Shown here one piece after another: positions 8,738-16,330 of a stretch of DNA of 16,330 nucleotides. The stretch lies in contig WLOR01000021.1 of the NCBI GenBank assembly GCA_009699165.1, forward strand, positions 1-16,330, read 5' to 3'. A program made the position numbers and the translations under genes. Numbering within the stretch: the first letter of the stretch is position 1; the number at the start of each line of letters is the position of its first letter. The notes under the pieces are model-generated. The model was not told the origin of the DNA. It did no database searches and saw nothing but the letters and a program-made list of their open reading frames with translations. Origin of the DNA: Actinomycetota bacterium. Lineage in GTDB: Bacteria > Actinomycetota > Actinomycetes > Nanopelagicales > Nanopelagicaceae.

Positions 8738-10201
8738 TTAGTGAACTAACACGCCTTCGGTTTCAACGACGGCATCCTTACCGATATTGATAAAGAAGAA
8801 CAGGACGATTGCTCCTATAAATAGCAGCGCTGCGCTGAACTTGAATGCGACCGTAAAGCCATGGGTCATAGCAAATGGTGCAACCATGTTGCCTAGCGAG
8901 GTATGAGCCGTTGCATATGTGGCAGTTGCGGTTGCAGCAACCGTATTAAGTAGAGCGGTGCCTAGCGAGCCACCGATCTGCTGACTAGTATTGATCATTG
9001 CACTTGCAACACCAGTGTCATGATTGCTGACACCATGCAGTGAGGTCGTAGTAAGTGGAATAAAGACAAGTGCCATTCCACTAGACATCACTACGAGCGC
9101 TGGCAACACATGGGAAACATAGGAAGTCTCTGGTGTGATGTTTGAAAGAAATAAAAGACCCAAAGCGGCAGCTATTAAGCCAGGAATCATTAGTGGTTTA
9201 GGCCCAAACTTTGGCAGCAGTTGTGATGCGATTCCCGCAAAGACAATTATTCCAGCCGTGAATGGAAGGAATGCAAAACCGGATTTCAATGGACTATAGC
9301 CAAGGATTACTTGAAGGTAGAGACCTAAGAAAAGGAACATTGAAAATAGTCCGGCACCGACTACCAATGAGCCAAGGTATGAGCCACCACGATTTCGATC
9401 CGTGATAACGCGAAGTGGCATTAGTGGGTTTGCAACTTTGCTTTCGATTGCCACAAAGACGATTAAGAGAACTACGGCAGCTCCTAAGAATCCTAAAGTA
9501 TGTCCATCAGACCAACCCGATGTGGCGGCTTGATTAAAACCATATGTAAGAGAGAAGAGACCTAAAGTTGCAGTGATTACTCCAGGAATATCGTAGGCGC
9601 GATTTCCCTCAGCTTTGGACTCGTGTACAAATCGAGTTGCGAGAATGAATGCGATAACAGCGATTGGGACGTTGACGCCTAAGCACCATCGCCACGAAAA
9701 GAACTCAGTAAGTGTGCCACCCACGATGAGACCGATTGCAGCTCCACCACCAGAGATTGCGCCTATGACACCAAAGGCCTTTGCACGCTCGGCCGGAACA
9801 GTGAAAGTCACCGAGATAATCGCTAGAGCAGCTGGTGCAAGTAGGGCCGCGAAAATGCCTTGCAGTGCACGTGCACCAAAGAGAAGTCCTTGAGTTGATG
9901 CGATACCGCCTAAAGCCGATGCTCCTGCGAAACCAAGGAGTCCGATTAGAAAAATCTTTTTTCTACCCATAAAGTCACCGATGCGACCACCAAGTAGTAA
10001 AAGCGAACCAAATGCCAATGTGTATGCAGTGATTACCCACTGCTGATTTGCATCGGTGATACCAAGATCAAGCTTTGCACTTGGTATTGCGATATTGACG
10101 ATTGATGAATCAAGAACGACCATTAACTGCGAAATCGCAACAACGATTAGTGTGCGCCAGCGATCTGGGGCCTGACCTGCCGGATAGTTAGGATTTGACA
10201 C
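8738..10201 (-). CDS. MFS transporter, DHA2 (EmrB/QacA-like, 14-TM) family
   Basis: This encodes a 487-residue integral membrane protein of the DHA2 drug:proton antiporter family. Hydrophobic segments run throughout and are consistent with 14 helices. LDSSIVNIAIP at residues 30-40 lies in the first helix. Motif A, GGRIGDFMGRKK, is at 71-82 between helices 2 and 3. An antiporter-like glycine-rich helix (GAISGGGAAIG) precedes SWRWCLGVNVP, a landmark of this family. The start is GTG, with a GGAG ribosome-binding site seven bases upstream on the minus strand, so unlike several neighbours it is not leaderless. It diverges from ilvD across 56 bp; TAGCCT (10247-10242) and TTTAAT (10226-10221) on the minus strand are weak -10 candidates. 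No TetR/MarR-type regulator is adjacent. The exported substrate cannot be inferred. Confidence 0.9.
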   Translation of the reverse strand: MSNPNYPAGQAPDRWRTLIVVAISQLMVVLDSSIVNIAIPSAKLDLGITDANQQWVITAYTLAFGSLLLLGGRIGDFMGRKKIFLIGLLGFAGASALGGIASTQGLLFGARALQGIFAALLAPAALAIISVTFTVPAERAKAFGVIGAISGGGAAIGLIVGGTLTEFFSWRWCLGVNVPIAVIAFILATRFVHESKAEGNRAYDIPGVITATLGLFSLTYGFNQAATSGWSDGHTLGFLGAAVVLLIVFVAIESKVANPLMPLRVITDRNRGGSYLGSLVVGAGLFSMFLFLGLYLQVILGYSPLKSGFAFLPFTAGIIVFAGIASQLLPKFGPKPLMIPGLIAAALGLLFLSNITPETSYVSHVLPALVVMSSGMALVFIPLTTTSLHGVSNHDTGVASAMINTSQQIGGSLGTALLNTVAATATATYATAHTSLGNMVAPFAMTHGFTVAFKFSAALLFIGAIVLFFFINIGKDAVVETEGVLVH

Positions 10202-10231
10202 GCAAAAACTCCAATTTCAGATTAAATGATT

Positions 10232-10242
10232 TCTCAGTGAGA
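10232..10242. repeat. Small inverted repeat between MFS gene and ilvD
   Basis: TCTCA-G-TGAGA is a perfect 5-bp inverted repeat four bases upstream of the ilvD -10 box. It could be part of an operator affecting ilvD or the divergent transporter. A repeat this short also arises by chance, so support is weak. It shares the GTGAGA hexamer with the palindrome upstream of ilvB. Confidence 0.25.
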
Positions 10243-10245
10243 GGC

Positions 10246-10251
10246 TAGAAT
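10246..10251 (+). promoter_or_regulatory. Predicted -10 box for leaderless ilvD transcript
   Basis: TAGAAT, a good TANNNT match, lies six bases (TATCGC) before the ilvD ATG. There is no Shine-Dalgarno in the interval, so transcription is predicted to begin at the A of the start codon. No clear -35 hexamer is seen at 16-18 bp. Confidence 0.6.
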
Positions 10252-10257
10252 TATCGC

Positions 10258-11931
10258 ATGTCTACAATGAAACCGCGCTCTGGCTTAGTTACTGATGGAA
10301 TGGAGCGCGCACCTGCACGTGGGATGTTGCGTGCCGTTGGAATGGGCGATGAGGATTGGGTCAAACCTCAAATTGGTATCGCATCCTCTTGGAATGAAAT
10401 CACACCATGTAATTTATCTCTCGATCGCTTAGCAAAAGCATCTCGTCAAGGCGTCATCGATGCCGGCGGTTTTCCAATGCAGTTTGGAACGATTTCGGTC
10501 TCTGATGGAATCTCAATGGGGCATGAGGGAATGCATTTTTCATTAGTTTCCCGTGAAGTAATTGCAGACTCTGTTGAGACTGTGATGCAGGCCGAGCGTT
10601 TAGATGGAATGGTTACTTTTGCAGGGTGTGATAAATCACTTCCTGGCATGATGATGGCAGCTGCACGTATCGATGTCGCGAGCGTTTTTGTTTATGCGGG
10701 CTCTACACTGCCGGGTCAAGTAGATGGAAAAGATGTAACGATTATCGATGCCTTTGAAGCAGTTGGTGCATGTGCTCGAGGTTTCATTACTCAAGAGCGT
10801 GTTGATCAAATTGAACGTGCAATCTGCCCTGGCGAAGGCGCATGCGGTGGAATGTATACAGCCAACACAATGGCAAGCATCGCCGAAGCGATTGGATTAT
10901 CACTTCCTGGTTCGGCTGCACCTCCTGCAGTTGATCGCCGCCGAGATGCATTTGCAGTTAAATCTGGCGCTGCTGTTGTCGAACTCATCCGTGCCGGTAT
11001 TACTACACGAGATATTTTGACCAAGCGGGCATTTGAAAATGCAATCACAATTTTGATGGCACTTGGAGGTTCAACCAATGCCGTGTTGCACTTGCTAGCA
11101 ATTGCTCACGAAGCAGATGTTGATTTAGAGCTCAATGATTTTCATCGTATTGGATCAAAAGTTCCCTTACTTGGCGATCTCAAACCATTCGGTCGATTCG
11201 TTATGAGTGATATGGATAAAATCGGGGGAGTCCCTGTAATTCTCAAAGCACTCCTTGATGCAAAAATGTTACACGGCGATGTATTAACTGTTACTGGTAA
11301 GACAATGGCTGAAAACTTAGCCGATATAAATCCACCAGATCCAGATGGTGAAATTTTGCGTGCATCATCAAAGCCACTTTCAACCGATGTTGGTATAACA
11401 ATTTTAGGTGGAACGTTGGCATCTGAAGGCGCAGTATGTAAGACAGCAGGAATTGGAATCGAATCATTTGAAGGCCCAGCTCGAGTTTTCGAACGCGAAC
11501 AAGCGGCGATGGATGCCCTTGAAAACGGCACAATTCAAGCCGGAGATGTTGTTGTGATTCGTTATGAAGGACCTAAAGGCGGTCCCGGAATGCGCGAGAT
11601 GCTCATGATCACGGGTGCAATCAAAGGCGCCGGTCTTGGCAAAAGCACGCTGCTCCTTACAGATGGCCGTTTTTCTGGAGGCTCTACTGGGCTATGTGTT
11701 GGCCACGTTGCTCCAGAGGCTGTCGACGGCGGCCCCATAGCTTTCATAAAAGATGGTGATGTGGTGCGCATCGATATCACCGCCAGAACTCTGGATTTAC
11801 TCGTTGATGCAGATGAGCTTGCAGCCCGAAAAGTTGGCTGGAAACCGCTGACTCACTCATACACTCGCGGAGTCCTTCATAAGTACTCGAAATTAGTGGG
11901 CTCAGCATCTAAAGGCGCAGTTTGCGACTAG
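10258..11931 (+). CDS. ilvD: Dihydroxy-acid dehydratase
   Basis: This encodes a 557-residue dihydroxy-acid dehydratase, the iron-sulfur enzyme that converts 2,3-dihydroxy acids to the 2-keto acids preceding valine and isoleucine. The three cluster-ligand cysteines are visible: C51 in TPCN, C124 in GCDKSLPGM, and C196 in [15 protein letters not shown]126 in the CDK motif is the expected metal-site lysine, and S473 in GRFSGGSTG is the expected catalytic base. Length is normal for the short IlvD/Edd family. The ATG has no Shine-Dalgarno and follows TAGAAT by six bases, consistent with leaderless translation. It is separated from ilvBNC by a 213-bp regulatory region and appears to be its own unit. 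No T-rich terminator follows its stop before the ilv promoter. Confidence 0.97.
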   Translation: MSTMKPRSGLVTDGMERAPARGMLRAVGMGDEDWVKPQIGIASSWNEITPCNLSLDRLAKASRQGVIDAGGFPMQFGTISVSDGISMGHEGMHFSLVSREVIADSVETVMQAERLDGMVTFAGCDKSLPGMMMAAARIDVASVFVYAGSTLPGQVDGKDVTIIDAFEAVGACARGFITQERVDQIERAICPGEGACGGMYTANTMASIAEAIGLSLPGSAAPPAVDRRRDAFAVKSGAAVVELIRAGITTRDILTKRAFENAITILMALGGSTNAVLHLLAIAHEADVDLELNDFHRIGSKVPLLGDLKPFGRFVMSDMDKIGGVPVILKALLDAKMLHGDVLTVTGKTMAENLADINPPDPDGEILRASSKPLSTDVGITILGGTLASEGAVCKTAGIGIESFEGPARVFEREQAAMDALENGTIQAGDVVVIRYEGPKGGPGMREMLMITGAIKGAGLGKSTLLLTDGRFSGGSTGLCVGHVAPEAVDGGPIAFIKDGDVVRIDITARTLDLLVDADELAARKVGWKPLTHSYTRGVLHKYSKLVGSASKGAVCD

Positions 11932-11944
11932 AAATGTTCAAATT

Positions 11945-11962
11945 GTGAGATGTGCATCTCAC
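11945..11962. promoter_or_regulatory. 18-bp palindrome upstream of the ilvB leader promoter (candidate operator)
   Basis: GTGAGATG and CATCTCAC form perfect 8-bp arms around a two-base centre (TG). The element begins 13 bases after the ilvD stop and ends three bases before the -35 hexamer TTGACT. The position suits an activator or repressor site for the ilvBNC-serA promoter. No T-run follows, so it is not a standard terminator for ilvD. The cognate regulator is unknown; Lrp-, LysR- or GntR-type proteins are possible but cannot be distinguished here. Confidence 0.55.
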
Positions 11963-11965
11963 GCC

Positions 11966-11994
11966 TTGACTCATTTGAGAAGCTGTTGGAGAAT
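11966..11994 (+). promoter_or_regulatory. Promoter of the ilvB leader and ilvBNC-serA operon
   Basis: TTGACT (11966-11971) and GAGAAT (11989-11994) are separated by exactly 17 bp, a near-consensus sigma-70-type arrangement and the clearest -35 in the window. The -10 ends six bases before the ATG of the leader peptide, so transcription is predicted to start on that ATG. The downstream order of leader peptide, stem-loop and terminator supports this assignment. Confidence 0.72.
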
Positions 11995-12000
11995 ATGGCC

Positions 12001-12030
12001 ATGTTTACAACAGTTGTTGTGGTGATTTAA
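12001..12030 (+). CDS. ilvB attenuator leader peptide MFTTVVVVI
   Basis: This is a nine-codon open reading frame: Met-Phe-Thr-Thr, four consecutive valine codons (GTT GTT GTG GTG), isoleucine and TAA. Regulatory valine/isoleucine runs are the hallmark of branched-chain attenuators; the E. coli ilvBN leader and the C. glutamicum ilvBNC leader also carry valine runs. Ribosome speed through the valines would report Val-tRNA (and possibly Ile- and Thr-tRNA) supply to the terminator downstream. There is no Shine-Dalgarno. The ATG lies six bases after the -10 box, so the mRNA should begin with this codon. An in-frame ATG at 11995 would give MAMFTTVVVVI but falls at an unlikely position relative to the promoter. 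Confidence 0.8.
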   Translation: MFTTVVVVI

Positions 12031-12031
12031 A

Positions 12032-12062
12032 AGCGCGTGATCTAGCAATTCGATCGCGCGCT
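12032..12062 (+). promoter_or_regulatory. Leader stem-loop (pause or alternative hairpin) of the ilvB attenuator
   Basis: Positions 12032-12042 pair with 12052-12062 in an 11-bp stem with one G-U pair and a nine-base loop. It starts two bases after the leader-peptide stop, so a ribosome at the stop codon would cover its 5' arm, whereas one stalled on the early valine codons would leave it mostly free. It ends immediately before the terminator stem. It could be a pause hairpin or part of the switch; no strong pairing with the terminator 5' arm was found. Confidence 0.65.
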
Positions 12063-12088
12063 ACCCTCAGTTAATCTGAGGGTTTTTT
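12063..12088 (+). terminator. Intrinsic terminator (attenuator) upstream of ilvB
   Basis: ACCCTCAG (12063-12070) pairs with CTGAGGGT (12076-12083) in a perfect 8-bp stem with loop TTAAT, followed by a T-run to 12088. It lies between the valine-rich leader peptide and ilvB, so it is predicted to stop transcription of ilvBNC-serA when charged branched-chain tRNAs are plentiful. Confidence 0.88.
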
Positions 12089-12144
12089 CATTTACAAGGA
12101 TTGCAGATAAGAGAAATCGGATGAGATTGGAAAGGAGTAAGAAG

Positions 12145-13904
12145 ATGGCACACGTACCAACTGCCAACGGCACCGCAATGACTGGAGCTACTTCATTGGT
12201 GAAAAGCCTTGAAGCAGCCAACGTTGATGTGATGTTTGGTATTCCGGGCGGAGCAATTCTTCCTGCTTATGATCCGATATATGACTCAACGATTCGACAT
12301 ATTTTAGTTCGTCACGAACAAGGTGCTGGACACGCTGCAACTGGATATGCCCAAGTGACTGGCCGTGCAGGAGTTTGTATTGCAACTTCCGGACCTGGAG
12401 CGACAAATTTAGTCACACCACTTGCAGATGCCGCCATGGATTCAGTTGCTGTAGTTGCAATTACTGGACAAGTCCCATCAGTTGCAATTGGTACCGATGC
12501 TTTCCAAGAGGCTGATATTCGTGGAATAACCATGCCATTTACTAAACATAATTTTCTTGTGACCAACCCCAATGAAATTCCACGGGTAATCGCAGAGGCT
12601 TTTCACATAGCAACCTCTGGGCGTCCAGGCCCTGTGCTGGTTGATATTGCAAAAGATGCGCTCCAAATGCAGACAACATTTAACTGGCCTACGTCAATAA
12701 ATTTAGCGGGATATAAACCACAAATTCAACCAAATCAAAGTGCGATTAATGATGCAGCATCACTTATCGCTCAATCTGCAAAACCAGTCTTTTATGTTGG
12801 TGGCGGTGTCATTAAAGCCAATGCTTCACGTGAACTACTGGAGTTGGCACAGCTTCTTGGCGCACCTGTCGTAACAACACTTATGGCGCGCGGTGCCTTT
12901 CCTGATTCGCATCCATTACACATGGGAATGCCTGGAATGCACGGCACAGTTGCAGCAGTAACTGCGCTACAAAAGGCTGATTTACTTATTACTTTAGGTG
13001 CTCGCTTTGATGATCGAGTAACCGGCAAGCTCTCTAGCTTTGCCCAAAATGCCAAAGTGATTCATGCAGATATTGATCCAGCCGAAATCGGAAAAAACCG
13101 CTACGCAGATGTTGCAGTAATTGGTGATCTACGCGAAACAATTAAGGCTTTAATTCCTGCGCTATCAGCCGCACTATCTAAAGGCAGGGTTGACCTTTCC
13201 CCTTGGATGGAAAGTGTCAATAAACTCAAATCCACATATCCATTGGGGTATGACACTCCTGCAGACGGTGCGCTTTCTCCGCAGTTTGTCATCGAGCGAC
13301 TTGGCAAAATCTGCGGACCAGATACGATTTTTGCTGCAGGTGTTGGACAACATCAGATGTGGGCTTCTCAATTTATTAGTTATGAGAAGCCACGTACATG
13401 GCTCAACTCCGGCGGGGCAGGCACAATGGGGTACGCAGTTCCAGCTGCGATGGGTGCCCAAGTTGGTGCTCCAGATACAACAGTATGGGCGATTGATGGC
13501 GATGGTTGCTTCCAAATGACAAATCAGGAGCTTGTTACCTGTGCACTCAATAATATTCCGATTAAAGTTGCAATTATTAATAATGAAAGTCTGGGCATGG
13601 TTCGCCAATGGCAAACCCTGTTCTATGACAGCCGATATTCAAATACAAGCCTTGAATCTAAGCGCATTCCAAACTTTCCAATGTTGGCGCAGGCGATGGG
13701 ATGTGTTGGGCTCTCGTGCGATAGCCCCGCAGATGTCGATGCCACGATTGAAAAGGCAATGTCAATCAATGATCAACCGGTCGTGGTTGATTTTCGCGTT
13801 CATCGCGATGCGATGGTTTGGCCGATGGTGGCAGCTGGTACCTCAAATGATGAAATCATGATCGCTCGCGCTACTGCGCCCGACTGGGATTCACAGGAGC
13901 TCTA

Positions 13905-13905
<1 letters not shown>
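12145..13905 (+). CDS. ilvB: Acetolactate synthase large (catalytic) subunit
   Basis: This encodes the 586-residue thiamine-diphosphate enzyme that condenses pyruvate with pyruvate or 2-ketobutyrate, the first common step to valine and isoleucine. The catalytic glutamate is E58 in [16 protein letters not shown]. The central domain follows at about 195-330. The ThDP-binding motif runs from GDG at 452-454 to NN at 479-480, with the usual spacing. I chose ATG 12145 because GGAG lies seven bases upstream; the in-frame ATG at 12121 lacks a good ribosome-binding site and would place that Shine-Dalgarno inside the gene. The stop overlaps the ilvN start by one base (TAATG). Expression should depend on the promoter, leader peptide and terminator upstream. 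Confidence 0.97.

Positions 13906-16330
<2,425 letters not shown>

Noticed and set aside
8731..8745. Bidirectional terminator at the gatB/MFS convergent junction
   Set aside because: Only one base separates the stops and no stem-loop with flanking A/T runs is visible.
11142..11531. 129-codon minus-strand ORF within ilvD
   Set aside because: It is Ser/Pro-rich and antisense to the catalytic core of ilvD, with no independent support.
11934..11948. Four-codon ORF (MFKL) just after ilvD as a second leader peptide
   Set aside because: It lies upstream of the predicted promoter, has no regulatory codon run, and is too short to support.
11945..11962. Palindrome as the ilvD transcription terminator
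   Set aside because: No T-run follows; the next bases are GCC and the -35 hexamer, so an operator is more plausible than an intrinsic terminator.
12121..12144. Upstream in-frame ATG of ilvB
   Set aside because: It has no good ribosome-binding site, whereas ATG 12145 has GGAG at seven bases; the extra eight residues are not expected in the family.
13174..13614. 146-codon minus-strand ORF within ilvB
   Set aside because: It is antisense to a strongly conserved coding region, has no recognisable domain, and is explained by codon bias of the real gene.

Overview
This 16.3 kb window is an ordinary-looking chromosomal segment from an actinobacterium with moderate G+C content (roughly the mid-40s to high-40s percent by eye). 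The gene order (rpmA-obg-proB-proA, gatC-gatA-gatB, ilvB-ilvN-ilvC-serA), the short intergenic spaces and the frequent start codons without a Shine-Dalgarno sequence suggest a streamlined freshwater actinobacterium of the acI/Nanopelagicales type. That placement is inference; no 16S rRNA or other taxonomic marker is present.

Layout. The left part holds rpmA (ribosomal protein L27), a strong intrinsic terminator, obg (ribosome-assembly GTPase) and proB, whose GTG start overlaps the obg stop. A membrane-anchored NylB-like serine hydrolase lies on the minus strand between proB and proA. proA reads rightward from a 33-bp divergent intergenic region. Next comes the compact gatC-gatA-gatB operon (tRNA-dependent amidotransferase). 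A DHA2-type MFS transporter follows on the minus strand, meeting gatB tail to tail. ilvD reads away from the transporter. A 213-bp regulatory region then precedes ilvB-ilvN-ilvC-serA, and serA runs off the right edge.

How the genes work together. proB and proA make glutamate-5-semialdehyde for proline. ilvB/ilvN (acetolactate synthase), ilvC (ketol-acid reductoisomerase) and ilvD (dihydroxy-acid dehydratase) form the common valine/isoleucine pathway. serA commits 3-phosphoglycerate to serine. GatCAB completes Gln-tRNA and/or Asn-tRNA by transamidation.

The most notable non-coding structure is upstream of ilvB. An 18-bp palindrome sits 3 bp before a TTGACT/GAGAAT promoter. The predicted transcript begins at the ATG of a nine-codon leader peptide, MFTTVVVVI. 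This is followed by a GC-rich stem-loop and a textbook intrinsic terminator before the ilvB ribosome-binding site. This is a branched-chain amino-acid attenuator whose leader peptide appears to be leaderless. Similar TANNNT boxes 6-8 nt before the start codon occur at the hydrolase, proA, gatC and ilvD, so leaderless initiation looks common here. No tRNA, rRNA, CRISPR array, insertion sequence or prophage was seen, and no gene-free stretch exceeds 300 bases.
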